64,000 nucleotides of DNA from Limnobaculum zhutongyuii (GCF_004295645.1 NZ_CP034752.1:2790001-2854000), one strand, 5' to 3'; positions 1 to 8,833 are shown, counted from the stretch's first letter. Notes: generated by a model not told the origin, from the sequence alone. Numbers and translations are program-made.

Positions 1-476
1 TCGAAATGAATGGTATCTCCCGGCAACCCGACAACACGCTTAATATAATCAATATTCTTATCCAGAGGATATTTGAATACCGCAATATCACCACGCTGCG
101 GCGTACCGGTTTTAATCAGTGTCGTCTGGGTAATCGGATCTTTAACGCCATAAGCGTACTTTTCCACCAGAATAAAATCACCGATCAGCAGCGTTGGCAT
201 CATGGAACCGGATGGAATCTGAAAAGGCTCATATAAAAAAGAGCGCAACACAAATACCACGGCCAGTACGGGAAACACAGAAACACAGCTTTCAATCCAG
301 CCTGGTTGTCTGGCCACTCTGGCCAGCGCTTTACCATCAATCTTTCCGTCGGTCTCAACCCTGAGGGCTTCAATCTTAATGCGTCGCGCAGGCGCCCACT
401 TAAAGCGGTCCAGACACCAGATGATTCCCGTCACCAGTGTGGCCACAGCTAAAATTAAGGCAAACATATTCGCCAT
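1..476 (-). CDS. lepB: Signal peptidase I (partial, C-terminus outside window)
   Basis: Leader peptidase that removes signal peptides from exported preproteins at the periplasmic face of the inner membrane. Reading from 476 downwards, the N-terminus (MANMFALILAVATLV) is a first membrane segment, followed by a basic cytoplasmic loop and a second hydrophobic segment. Next comes the catalytic-serine motif IPSGSMMPTL, and further on YIKRVVGLPGD, which holds the general-base lysine. The gene runs off the left edge shortly after. The ATG at 476 is preceded by AAGGAG. It lies just downstream of lepA on the same strand, the usual lepA-lepB operon order. Identification rests on motif and synteny agreement with the enterobacterial family. 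Confidence 0.96.
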   Translation of the reverse strand, partial: MANMFALILAVATLVTGIIWCLDRFKWAPARRIKIEALRVETDGKIDGKALARVARQPGWIESCVSVFPVLAVVFVLRSFLYEPFQIPSGSMMPTLLIGDFILVEKYAYGVKDPITQTTLIKTGTPQRGDIAVFKYPLDKNIDYIKRVVGLPGDTIHF

Positions 477-492
477 GCGAACTCCTTATTAC

Positions 493-2307
493 TTATTTAC
501 CAACGTGAAGAATAGCCAGGAACGCTTCCTGAGGAACTTCGACGTTCCCCACTTGCTTCATGCGCTTCTTACCATCTTTCTGTTTCTGCAATAGCTTTTT
601 CTTACGGCTCACGTCGCCACCGTAACATTTGGCCAATACGTTCTTACGTAACTGCTTGACCGTTGAACGGGCAATCACGTGGTTACCAATAGCGGCCTGA
701 ATCGCGATATCAAACTGCTGGCGTGGAATTAATTCACGCATTTTTTCTACCAGATCGCGACCGCGGTTTTGTGAATTATCCCGGTGAGTGATCAATGCTA
801 AAGCATCCACTCGATCGCCGTTAATCAACACGTCTACCCGCACCATGTCAGAAGTCTGGAAGCGTTTAAAACCATAATCCAGTGAAGCATAACCACGAGA
901 GGTAGACTTCAGGCGATCGAAGAAATCCAGAACCACTTCAGCCATCGGGATATCATAGCTCAGAGCAACCTGATTGCCGTGATACACCATATTGGTCTGC
1001 ACGCCACGCTTCTCAATACACAGCGTGATGACATTACCCAGAAACTCCTGAGGTAATAACATATGGCACTCCGCGATAGGCTCACGCAGCTCTTCAATAT
1101 TGTTCAACGGCGGCAATTTAGACGGGCTGTCGACATAAACCGTCTCACCAGTCGTGGTGATCACTTCATATACCACCGTTGGTGCGGTAGTAATCAGGTC
1201 AAGATCGTATTCGCGCTCCAGACGTTCCTGAATGATCTCCATATGCAGCAGGCCCAGGAAACCACAGCGGAAGCCAAAGCCCAGCGCCGTTGAGTTTTCT
1301 GGTTCATAAAACAGAGACGCATCATTCAGGCTCAATTTGCCCAATGCATCACGGAACGCTTCATAGTCATCAGAACTGATCGGGAACAGACCTGCATATA
1401 CCTGAGGCTTAACTTTTTTAAAGCCCGGCAGCACTTTTTCTGCTGGCTTATGCGCATTGGTCAGGGTATCCCCTACCGGTGCGCCAAGAATATCTTTAAT
1501 GGCACAAACTACCCAGCCTACTTCGCCGCAGCCAAGGGCTTCGGTATCTATCCGTTTCGGTGTAAATATACCTAAGCGATCCACGCCATAAGTTTGGCCG
1601 GTACTCATCACTTTGATCTTATCGTTTTTACGCAGTACGCCATTTTTAATACGCACCAGCGACACAACGCCAAGATAGTTATCAAACCAAGAATCGATGA
1701 TCAGCGCCTGTAAAGGCTCATCTGCCGAACCTGACGGTGGCGGAATATCGCGAACTAGGCGCTCCAGTACGTCAGGCACACCCATACCGGTTTTAGCCGA
1801 ACAGCGAACGGCATCGGTCGCGTCGATTCCAACAATATCTTCAATTTCCTGAGCCGCACGATCGGGATCCGCAGCCGGTAAATCGATTTTATTCAGAACC
1901 GGAACCACTTCCAGATCCATTTCAATCGCGGTGTAGCAGTTTGCCAGCGTTTGGGCTTCTACCCCTTGTCCGGCATCAACCACCAGCAACGCACCTTCAC
2001 AAGCCGCCAGTGAACGCGATACTTCATAAGAGAAGTCAACGTGCCCCGGGGTATCGATAAAGTTCAACTGATAGGTTTGACCATCCTGTGACTTATAATC
2101 CAACGTCACGCTTTGCGCTTTAATGGTAATGCCACGCTCCCGCTCCAGATCCATAGAATCCAGAACCTGTGCCGCCATTTCACGATCGCTCAACCCGCCA
2201 CAAATTTGAATAATACGGTCGGACAACGTCGACTTACCGTGGTCAATGTGGGCGATGATCGAAAAGTTTCTTATATTCTTATTTGCTATACTTTTATTAT
2301 CAGTCAT
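493..2307 (-). CDS. lepA: Elongation factor 4 (ribosome back-translocase LepA)
   Basis: Translational GTPase that acts on stalled or mistranslocated ribosomes. The P-loop AHIDHGKST is near residues 19-27. The G3 motif DTPGH and G4 motif NKID follow, and then the EF-G-like domains and the LepA-specific C-terminal region with its lysine-rich end (RKKKLLQKQKDGKKRMK). It has 604 residues, about five more than the usual 599, because the N-terminus reads MTDNKSIANKNIRNF; an internal start nearer NIRNF is not available as ATG, so the upstream ATG was kept. It precedes lepB by 16 bp in an operon. Confidence 0.97.
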   Translation of the reverse strand: MTDNKSIANKNIRNFSIIAHIDHGKSTLSDRIIQICGGLSDREMAAQVLDSMDLERERGITIKAQSVTLDYKSQDGQTYQLNFIDTPGHVDFSYEVSRSLAACEGALLVVDAGQGVEAQTLANCYTAIEMDLEVVPVLNKIDLPAADPDRAAQEIEDIVGIDATDAVRCSAKTGMGVPDVLERLVRDIPPPSGSADEPLQALIIDSWFDNYLGVVSLVRIKNGVLRKNDKIKVMSTGQTYGVDRLGIFTPKRIDTEALGCGEVGWVVCAIKDILGAPVGDTLTNAHKPAEKVLPGFKKVKPQVYAGLFPISSDDYEAFRDALGKLSLNDASLFYEPENSTALGFGFRCGFLGLLHMEIIQERLEREYDLDLITTAPTVVYEVITTTGETVYVDSPSKLPPLNNIEELREPIAECHMLLPQEFLGNVITLCIEKRGVQTNMVYHGNQVALSYDIPMAEVVLDFFDRLKSTSRGYASLDYGFKRFQTSDMVRVDVLINGDRVDALALITHRDNSQNRGRDLVEKMRELIPRQQFDIAIQAAIGNHVIARSTVKQLRKNVLAKCYGGDVSRKKKLLQKQKDGKKRMKQVGNVEVPQEAFLAILHVGK

Positions 2308-2690
2308 TTACCTAGATCCGGCTGATACAGAAACCCACTGATGCAAGGAATATATTGCCAATCCCCACACAGCAAAAATTAACTTAATCTCTAAACTGGC
2401 GGACATTCTACACGTCACTATGACTAAAACATAGCAACATACGCTATCTGCTAACCAGTTAACTGCTGCTGTAACTGTTTTTTTCCGATGAATTATTACT
2501 GAAATCTGTCATCGCGTTAAATTGAAAAAAAATGAAACTTCAGATGTAAAACATCACGTGCTTATAAATTCAAATAAATTGAACAAGTAAATCAATTCTC
2601 TCCGCTATTCATTTAGAGTAACTCATCTAGAATGTGTGTTACCGAAAGACAACAATCTTTCAACATTTTAACTAACTGGAGTTACCCACT

Positions 2691-2951
2691 ATGAAAAGCA
2701 TCAAATTTATTGCTACTGCCGCTATCCTGACTACTTTGTCTTTCAGCACTTTCGCTGCTGAACAAGTGACTCGCACTCAAACAGAAAATTTGGATAAGAT
2801 TGGTACTGTTTCTGCCAGCGATGCGCGTTCTTTATCCGCATTGGAAAGTAAACTGGCAGCTAAAGCTGATGCGATGGGTGCAAGTCATTATTATATTAAC
2901 TCTGCATCTACCAGCGAAAACATCCACGGTACTGCGATCATTTATAAATAA
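2691..2951 (+). CDS. Small periplasmic DUF1471 (YhcN/BhsA/McbA-like) protein
   Basis: An 86-residue secreted protein. Residues 1-22 form a clear signal peptide (MKSIKFIATAAILTT, ending AFA before AEQVT). The mature part carries the DUF1471 pattern: a beta strand, the helix SDARSLSALESKLAAKADAMGA, then the end SHYYINSASTS...HGTAIIYK. Members of this family (BhsA, McbA, YhcN, YdgH) are linked to envelope stress and biofilm traits, but which paralogue this is cannot be decided. A good ribosome-binding site (ACTGGAG) precedes the ATG. It stands alone between lepA and the rse operon with its own terminator. Confidence 0.88.
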   Translation: MKSIKFIATAAILTTLSFSTFAAEQVTRTQTENLDKIGTVSASDARSLSALESKLAAKADAMGASHYYINSASTSENIHGTAIIYK

Positions 2952-2988
2952 GTCAGATACGCTTTCATCATCCTATCTTCCTGAATCA

Positions 2989-3018
2989 ATCACTCCGCCC
3001 CGCGGGGTGATTTTTCTA
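2989..3018 (+). terminator. Rho-independent terminator of the DUF1471 gene
   Basis: A 10-bp stem (ATCACTCCGC paired with GCGGGGTGAT, one G-T pair) with a three-base loop is followed by TTTTTCTATT. It lies about 40 bp after the stop codon of the small secreted protein. Confidence 0.85.
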
Positions 3019-3071
3019 TTGTGTTATTGAGAATAGATAAAAACGGCAAGAACGCAGGAATTCGGTGAAAT

Positions 3072-3527
3072 TTAATTCCCGGTTTGACTAACAGCAGGAA
3101 TACCTATCTGCAATATAATCGGGTGAACTGATGCATTAGTCGCAAACCTGGCGGCATAAAAACGCGCAATAGCAAAACCACCAACACCCCCAATGACGGC
3201 CCCGATAATCGCAGCAATATCGCTTTCCAACCAATAATAAAACAGCCCGGAACACAATAGAAGGCCGAACAGAGGCACCATATACACTAACAGTGCAGAT
3301 AGCAGTACACCGGCTTCAGGGATTCCCAGTTCAACACGCTGTCCTGGTAATAAGGGTTGCTCAACCGCAATTTGCAAATCGTGAATAACCTGAGGCCCTA
3401 ACTTATTCAATACACGGGTACCACAGGAAGCTTTTGACTGACAGCTACTGCAACCCGCCTGCTGTTCACAGCGTAAAGTCGCAATGCCCTGTTGCCAGTC
3501 GATGACGGTCGCCCACTCACGTAACAT
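3072..3527 (-). CDS. rseC: SoxR-reducing system / sigma-E regulator RseC
   Basis: Inner-membrane protein of 151 residues, last gene of the rpoE operon. The N-terminal domain has the cysteine cluster CEQQAGCSSCQSKASC (residues about 20-35) typical of RseC. Two hydrophobic segments around residues 75-120 (LLSALLVYMVPLFGLLLC and IAAIIGAVIGGVGGFAIARF) are membrane spans. In E. coli RseC is a mild positive modulator of sigma-E and belongs with the Rsx reducing system that resets SoxR. It follows rseB with a 9-bp gap. Confidence 0.95.
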   Translation of the reverse strand: MLREWATVIDWQQGIATLRCEQQAGCSSCQSKASCGTRVLNKLGPQVIHDLQIAVEQPLLPGQRVELGIPEAGVLLSALLVYMVPLFGLLLCSGLFYYWLESDIAAIIGAVIGGVGGFAIARFYAARFATNASVHPIILQIGIPAVSQTGN

Positions 3528-3536
3528 TTATCAGCC

Positions 3537-4487
3537 TTAATTCACAACGACGCTGGTAGCAACACGTTTGGCTGTAGCCGGAGGTAATTCACCAATCACC
3601 GTAATTTCTACATTATTACGGATTTCAGTATGAATAGTTCTACGCCCCTGACGTAACGAATGTTCGCTGGACTGACCCTGATAATTATTCGGGGACACAT
3701 TCAAAGAGAAACTGAATAAACCATCAGAATAGAGTCGGGATTCCACTACGCTATTTTTCGCATCAGAAACCGTATGACGACTGCGTGAGGATTCGGAAAA
3801 ACCTTGAGGTAACCAGCCCACACTCCAGCGCATGGTTAGTTTATCACCGGGAGGAACGGCTAACAGCGGTGGCATAACCGGCATTGAAAAGTTGGCCATT
3901 TTCGCTTTTACGCTATCACCATCACTAAAAGCCACTACGCGAAACTGCTCCAGCGTGTCGCCATCCCGATCGAGTAAATCAGTACGCAGAGGCAACTTAG
4001 TTTCAGTATCTAACCAAACGACATAGCTATAGCGTAACCCATCGCGCGGCACGACCCGCACAACATCACAAATACGATTAGCAATACGTGACCGTCCCAC
4101 CGGAACAAAATCATAGTTTTGTTCTAAGCGATCAATATCGGCAAATACCAGAGAGGGTAATGAGTCAACAATATGGTCACCGCGAATGCTAAAAGGCTCC
4201 ATGCCGGGCTCAAAGTAACTCACTTCGATACCGCGCAGTATTGCCTCCCGCTGAGGTCCATCCATATTAATTAGCTGAACCAGTGGTTTACCATTTTGTA
4301 TAGAGTGTCTGTACTGCAGGGATTCAATGCCAACTTTGCTAACGTTCACATAAGAGAACTCATAGCTTAAAGTCTGACTGGCATTAGTCATTTGCTGCAA
4401 TAAAACTTCTGTTGGATTCGGTGCGGAAACCGCAGCCAGGGGGAGTCCCCCCAGCAAACTACAAACAATAAACGCGATTGGTTTCAT
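3537..4487 (-). CDS. rseB: Sigma-E factor negative regulatory protein RseB
   Basis: Periplasmic protein of 316 residues that binds the periplasmic part of RseA and shields it from DegS; it is displaced by lipopolysaccharide intermediates. A signal peptide (MKPIAFIVCSLLGGLPLAAVSA) is followed by the large lipid-binding MucB/RseB domain (about 25-210) and the smaller C-terminal domain that contacts RseA. Length and architecture match the family. It starts 3 bp after the end of rseA, so the two are likely translated together. Confidence 0.96.
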   Translation of the reverse strand: MKPIAFIVCSLLGGLPLAAVSAPNPTEVLLQQMTNASQTLSYEFSYVNVSKVGIESLQYRHSIQNGKPLVQLINMDGPQREAILRGIEVSYFEPGMEPFSIRGDHIVDSLPSLVFADIDRLEQNYDFVPVGRSRIANRICDVVRVVPRDGLRYSYVVWLDTETKLPLRTDLLDRDGDTLEQFRVVAFSDGDSVKAKMANFSMPVMPPLLAVPPGDKLTMRWSVGWLPQGFSESSRSRHTVSDAKNSVVESRLYSDGLFSFSLNVSPNNYQGQSSEHSLRQGRRTIHTEIRNNVEITVIGELPPATAKRVATSVVVN

Positions 4488-4490
4488 CGA

Positions 4491-5123
4491 CTACTGAGTT
4501 AACCCTGTTGACGCAGAATTACTGGTTTTTGCACTGGTATCAGCCCTTGGTGCGATTTTCAGCTGTTCCGCGTGTAAACGTCGTTGTAATTCGTAGTCCT
4601 GCAGCATGGCGTTAATACGTTTACGCTGCTCCAGAACCTGTTGATTAGTATTCTGAGCGCCTTCCGTTGCCACATCAAAACTAACTGGTGATGCCTGCCC
4701 GCCTAACGGAATAGTATTAAATACCGGAGCGTCTGGCGTACTGTCAGAACCCTGTTGGTTATATTGTTGAACACCAACAATCACCGCCAGAGACACACAG
4801 GCTGCTACACCAATTTGCCCAACCTGAGCAAACCATGGGCGAACCTTGTGCCAGAACGGCATCTTCTGCCAGGTTGCCGGATGAGGCTGTGATACCACCG
4901 GTTTATCAACACCAGATAACGCTGGTTCCAGCGCCAGTGCGGCGGCGACTTTGTCTGCTATATCGAAATGAACCACTTCGCCGATATCTCCACGCAGAGT
5001 ATCGCGAATCAGGTGGTAGCGATGCCAGCTTTGCTGAAGCGTTCTATCTTGGGACAGTCCATTGATAACCATGTTATCAATGCTTTCTCCATCCATCAGA
5101 GCGGAAAGCTTTTCTTTTTGCAT
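4491..5123 (-). CDS. rseA: Anti-sigma-E factor RseA
   Basis: Single-pass inner-membrane anti-sigma factor of 210 residues. The N-terminal cytoplasmic domain (MQKEKLSALMDGES...) binds and inhibits RpoE. The membrane segment is near residues 98-118 (VGQIGVAACVSLAVIVGVQQ). The periplasmic tail is the target of DegS and of RseB binding. It is encoded directly downstream of rpoE (47-bp gap) and upstream of rseB, the conserved arrangement for feedback control of the envelope stress response. Confidence 0.96.
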   Translation of the reverse strand: MQKEKLSALMDGESIDNMVINGLSQDRTLQQSWHRYHLIRDTLRGDIGEVVHFDIADKVAAALALEPALSGVDKPVVSQPHPATWQKMPFWHKVRPWFAQVGQIGVAACVSLAVIVGVQQYNQQGSDSTPDAPVFNTIPLGGQASPVSFDVATEGAQNTNQQVLEQRKRINAMLQDYELQRRLHAEQLKIAPRADTSAKTSNSASTGLTQ

Positions 5124-5170
5124 GCCTAATACCCTTTCTCTTACAACATCCTGGAAGTCAGATACAAATA

Positions 5171-5746
5171 CTATCGCTGTATCAGTGGTTGTACTTTATT
5201 ATCAATTGCTTCACGGGCCCGGAATATTCTTGATCTTACTGTTCCTACCGGGCAATCCATGATTTCTGCAATCTCTTCATAGCTTAAACCATCGATTTCA
5301 CGCAGGGTGATTGCCATCTTTAAATCTTCAGGCAATGACTCGATAGTTCCAAAAACGATACGTCTCAGTTCTTCTGACAACATTAAGTTCTCAGGGTTCG
5401 AAATTTCTTTTAATGCACCTGCATTTTCGAAGTTTTCTGCATCGCCGGCATCCACATCACTTGAGGGAGGACGGCGCCCCTGAGCCACTAAATAATTTTT
5501 CGCGGTATTTACTGCTATTCGGTATAACCAGGTATAAAAAGCGCTGTCACCACGAAAAGACTCCAACGCTCTGTAGGCCTTAATAAAGGATTCCTGCGCC
5601 ACATCGGCGACATCCGCCTGTGGTACATAGCGGGAAACAAGGCCCGCAACTTTATTCTGGTAACGAACGACCAGAATATTAAATGCGTTTTTATCGCCCT
5701 TTTGGACCCGTTCAACCAACACCTGGTCGGTTAACTGCTCGCTCAT
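5171..5746 (-). CDS. rpoE: RNA polymerase sigma-E (sigma-24), envelope stress sigma factor
   Basis: ECF-family sigma factor of 191 residues, the usual length. Region 2 (ILVVRYQNKVAGLV...DVAQESFIKAYRALESFRGDSAFYTWLYRIAVNTAKNYL) and region 4 (LPEDLKMAITLREIDGLSYEEIAEIM...VGTVRSRIFRAREAI) are both intact, giving -10 and -35 recognition. It is the first gene of rpoE-rseA-rseB-rseC. A sequence resembling its own promoter class lies about 85 bp upstream, consistent with autoregulation. In E. coli nadB is divergently placed upstream of rpoE; here it is missing. Confidence 0.98.
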   Translation of the reverse strand: MSEQLTDQVLVERVQKGDKNAFNILVVRYQNKVAGLVSRYVPQADVADVAQESFIKAYRALESFRGDSAFYTWLYRIAVNTAKNYLVAQGRRPPSSDVDAGDAENFENAGALKEISNPENLMLSEELRRIVFGTIESLPEDLKMAITLREIDGLSYEEIAEIMDCPVGTVRSRIFRAREAIDNKVQPLIQR

Positions 5747-5829
5747 TCGAGGTAAAGTCTCCTCAACTATCTCGATGCGTTTCGTGCTGCCAAACTTATT
5801 GTTGTACTAATTTGAGCAAGCAACCTCTT

Positions 5830-5855
5830 AGAGACGCTGTTGAATGATTAGTTCC
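5830..5855 (-). promoter_or_regulatory. Candidate sigma-E autoregulated promoter of rpoE
   Basis: On the minus strand GGAACT is followed, after 15 bases, by TCTCT. This resembles the sigma-E consensus (GGAACTT, about 16 bases, TCnnA). It lies roughly 85 bp upstream of the rpoE start, where E. coli has its sigma-E-dependent rpoE promoter. The rest of 5747-6074 holds no gene. Confidence 0.6.
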
Positions 5856-6074
5856 CAACATCTCACGCGTAATTGTATCGTTAGCTGGTTTTTCAACCAA
5901 TCTGCCTGTTATTTTGTCGTTCCGGAGCTCCCATCAGGCGCATGGCGTCAGGATATTTAGCCAATACGCTGCTGTTTCCGGCCTGATTCGGTGTAGGCTA
6001 ACATGATTTTCCATTTTCAGCCTCACTCTATACAAAAGATTGCATTAATTCATCACGCAATTTTTATATATTTT

Positions 6075-6821
6075 TCAGAGAGCAAGATAAAAATCTTTGG
6101 CTAACTGCTTAAATGCTTCGGTGTAATCTTTTCTACCCGGTTGATGCGTCACCAACTTCTGTTCATCGCAAATCAGTGGTGTTTTGGATAACTCAAGTAG
6201 CACAATATACGGTGCTTTATCCGGAACATCACAAACCCAGGTACGACGTGCAACAAACCATCCCATCGCCAACGCCTGTTTTTCCAGCTGTTCACCAGAG
6301 GCGCAGGGTAACATCACCGAGAATCGCCCCTGTGGCGTCAGCAATTTATCAACATACATTAATAAATTCTGATGGTTAAGAATATGGGTATAACGCGCTT
6401 TAGCCCTGGATTCATCGCGGCAATCCGTTCCCTCCGGGAAATAAGGAGGATTACTGATGATTAAATCATAGCCGCTATCTGCTATTTCAGCATAATCAGC
6501 AATATCCTGATGAAATACCCGGATACGCTGATGCCACGGAGAAGCCTGAACATTCTCTTGCGCTTGCTGACAGGCGGCAAGATCAATCTCAACCGCATCA
6601 ATCATAACCTGCTGTTCGCTACGTTGCGCCAGCATCAGTGCTAATAATCCGGTTCCGGTACCAATATCCAGAACGCGTCGACCTGAACCTACATGAGTCC
6701 AGGCGCCCAAAATAACGCCGTCCGTCGTGACCTTCATTCCACAGCGATCATGACCGACAAAAAATTGCTTAAATGTGAAACCACCGCGGCGAAGTAAAGG
6801 TTTCTCACTGCTCTGTTTCAT
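6075..6821 (-). CDS. trmN6: tRNA1(Val) (adenine-37-N6)-methyltransferase
   Basis: SAM-dependent methyltransferase (YfiC) that makes m6A37 in tRNA1-Val. The sequence begins LRRGGFTFKQFFVGHDRCGMKV, matching the family. It has SAM motif I (VLDIGTGTGLLALML) and the catalytic NPPY motif (ISNPPYFPEG) used by N6-adenine enzymes. The reading frame is open back to 6860, but the ATG at 6821 gives 248 residues, close to the family's 245, and is preferred; ribosome-binding sites at either position are weak. It is divergent from srmB, as in E. coli. Confidence 0.93.
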   Translation of the reverse strand: MKQSSEKPLLRRGGFTFKQFFVGHDRCGMKVTTDGVILGAWTHVGSGRRVLDIGTGTGLLALMLAQRSEQQVMIDAVEIDLAACQQAQENVQASPWHQRIRVFHQDIADYAEIADSGYDLIISNPPYFPEGTDCRDESRAKARYTHILNHQNLLMYVDKLLTPQGRFSVMLPCASGEQLEKQALAMGWFVARRTWVCDVPDKAPYIVLLELSKTPLICDEQKLVTHQPGRKDYTEAFKQLAKDFYLAL

Positions 6822-7016
6822 CGTAACCTGCATAAATAGCCCATACGCTTTTATGGCCAATACAGAGAATTACACTGTATTTTGCCAATAATTTCACTCA
6901 TCAATAATGCCAGATGAATTCTAACTGAAAACGAAGATAAATGCCTGATGTCAACAATAACAGATGAAGATCCTGCCCAATACATCTATAATCGGCGCCC
7001 CAAGCAGAGGTAGACC

Positions 7017-8357
7017 ATGACAGTATTAGACTTTTCCGCACTCGATCTCGACCAGCCGTTGCTGGATGCATTAAGTGACAAGGGCTATGAGCGCCCAACC
7101 GCCATTCAAGCCGCGGCTATTCCGGCTGCAATGGATGGACGTGACGTACTGGGTTCCGCACCGACGGGAACCGGTAAAACTGCGGCATTCCTGCTGCCCG
7201 CACTTCAGCACCTGCTCGATTATCCGCGCAAAAAGTCCGGCCCACCGCGCATTCTGATCCTGACGCCAACCCGAGAGCTGGCAATGCAGGTAGCAGAACA
7301 GGCGCGTGAACTGGCGGCCCATACTCATCTGGACATTGCGACTATTACCGGCGGTGTGGCTTATATGAATCACGCTGAAGTGTTCAGCGAGAATCAGGAT
7401 ATTGTAGTCGCGACTACCGGTCGCCTGCTGCAATATATTAAAGAAGAGAATTTTGACTGTCGTGCGGTAGAAACGCTAATCCTTGATGAAGCAGACCGTA
7501 TGTTAGACATGGGTTTTGCTCAGGACATCGAACGCATCGCAGCCGAGACCCGCTGGCGTAAACAAACGTTGCTGTTTTCTGCCACCCTGGAAGGGGAAGC
7601 GATTCGTGATTTCGCTGAGCGTCTGTTAAACGATCCGGTAGAAATTGAAGCAGACCCTTCACGCCGCGAACGTAAAAAAATTCATCAGTGGTATTATCGT
7701 GCTGATGATATTAAACATAAAACCGCCCTGCTTTGCCATTTGCTGAAACAGCCCGATATACATAAAGCCATTATCTTCGTGCGTAAACGTGAACGTTTGC
7801 ATGAGCTGGTAACCTGGCTGCGTGATGCCGGTATTACCTGTTTCTATCTTGAAGGTGAAATGGTACAGGCGAAACGTAATGAAGCGATTAAACGCCTGCA
7901 GGATGGAACCGTTAACGTACTGGTAGCCACCGATGTCGCCGCTCGCGGTCTGGATATTCTGGACATCAGTCACGTCTTCAACTTTGACTTACCGCGCACT
8001 GCCGACACCTACCTGCACCGTATTGGCCGCACCGGCCGTGCAGGTAAAAAAGGTATCGCTATTTCTCTGGTGGAATCTCACGACCATCTGTTGCTGGGTA
8101 AAATCGAACGCTATCTTCAGGAACCACTGAAAATGCGCGTGATTGATGAATTACGCCCAACCAGCAAAGCCCCGGGACCAACCAACGGCCGCAAGCAATC
8201 CAAGAGAGCTAAAGAAAAAGCGGCAGAAAAGAAAAAAGAGAAAAATAAAGAAAAGGTCAAAGTAAAAGTCCGCCATCGGGACAGTAAAAACGTAGGTAAA
8301 CGGCGTAAGCCAGCCAATGAGCCCGCCTCTCCGGATACACCTACTGATAAAGCATAA
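7017..8357 (+). CDS. srmB: ATP-dependent RNA helicase SrmB
   Basis: DEAD-box helicase for early assembly of the 50S ribosomal subunit. Motifs in order: Q motif (RPTAIQAAAIP), motif I (APTGTGKT), Ia (PTRELAMQ), II (DEAD in LILDEADRMLD), III (SAT), then in the second RecA domain IV-VI (IIFVRKRERL, VATDVAARGLDI, HRIGRTGRAG). After residue about 380 comes a highly basic tail (KRAKEKAAEKKKEKNKEKVK...) like that of SrmB. It is 446 residues with an AGAGG ribosome-binding site, divergent from trmN6. Confidence 0.96.
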   Translation: MTVLDFSALDLDQPLLDALSDKGYERPTAIQAAAIPAAMDGRDVLGSAPTGTGKTAAFLLPALQHLLDYPRKKSGPPRILILTPTRELAMQVAEQARELAAHTHLDIATITGGVAYMNHAEVFSENQDIVVATTGRLLQYIKEENFDCRAVETLILDEADRMLDMGFAQDIERIAAETRWRKQTLLFSATLEGEAIRDFAERLLNDPVEIEADPSRRERKKIHQWYYRADDIKHKTALLCHLLKQPDIHKAIIFVRKRERLHELVTWLRDAGITCFYLEGEMVQAKRNEAIKRLQDGTVNVLVATDVAARGLDILDISHVFNFDLPRTADTYLHRIGRTGRAGKKGIAISLVESHDHLLLGKIERYLQEPLKMRVIDELRPTSKAPGPTNGRKQSKRAKEKAAEKKKEKNKEKVKVKVRHRDSKNVGKRRKPANEPASPDTPTDKA

Positions 8358-8361
8358 TGAA

Positions 8362-8392
8362 ATAACGGCTCCCTTCGGAGCCGTTATCTTTT
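8362..8392 (+). terminator. Rho-independent terminator of srmB
   Basis: Stem ATAACGGCTCC / GGAGCCGTTAT with a CTTC tetraloop-like turn, followed by CTTTT. It begins five bases after the srmB stop codon and ends just before the heptamer array. Confidence 0.9.
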
Positions 8393-8394
8393 GA

Positions 8395-8548
8395 AGCCCT
8401 TAGCCCTTAGCCCTTAGCCCTTAGCCCTTAGCCCTTAGCCCTTAGCCCTTAGCCCTTAGCCCTTAGCCCTTAGCCCTTAGCCCTTAGCCCTTAGCCCTTA
8501 GCCCTTAGCCCTTAGCCCTTAGCCCTTAGCCCTTAGCCCTTAGCCCTT
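8395..8548. repeat. Tandem array: 22 perfect copies of a 7-bp unit (AGCCCTT)
   Basis: The unit AGCCCTT is repeated without a single mismatch over 154 bp, exactly 22 units. On the minus strand this reads (AAGGGCT)n, with a GGG tract every seven bases, which is the pattern needed for G-quadruplex formation. The array is edged by TTGAAG on the left and CTTCAA on the right, a short inverted repeat. It sits directly after the srmB terminator and is outside any gene. Such arrays can change copy number by strand slippage. Confidence 0.98.
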
Positions 8549-8634
8549 CAAGTTAAAGCATCCGAATGTTGCCGAAGGAAGCAAAAAAATAGCACGACAC
8601 GCAGGGATGCGGGTCGAGGCGCAGCGACGTCGGA

Positions 8635-8833
8635 CAAAATTGCAGGAGCAATTTTGAACAGCACAAAGTGCTGGCCCAAAGGGCCGAGCCTCATGGATGA
8701 GGCGAGTACTCCGGCTCTGCGCCGGTGCGTCATTTTTTTTGCTGACTGAGGTTGCCGCCGCAACGCGGCGGTCAACAGTCGGCTGCGCAGGCGCGGGGAG
8801 TGCAGAGGGGCGTTCGCCCCAACGTCCCTCTGC
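8635..8833. repeat. Cluster of consecutive perfect inverted repeats (hairpin string)
   Basis: A run of short, perfectly paired hairpins almost back to back: 8635-8656 (9-bp stem, AGGA loop), 8659-8673 (CAGCAC/GTGCTG), 8673-8685 (GGCCC/GGGCC), 8688-8703 (GCCTCAT/ATGAGGC), 8711-8725 (CCGGC/GCCGG, with an eight-T run about eight bases further on), 8755-8771 (CCGCCGC/GCGGCGG), and 8807-8820 (GGGGCG/CGCCCC) nested inside GCAGAGGG/CCCTCTGC (8802-8833). The stretch is GC-rich compared with its surroundings. Open frames crossing it have no recognisable protein features. It looks like a dispersed structured repeat or non-coding element rather than a gene. Confidence 0.85.

Noticed and set aside
8395..8548. 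CRISPR array
   Set aside because: The unit is 7 bp with no spacers and no cas genes are near; it is a simple tandem repeat.
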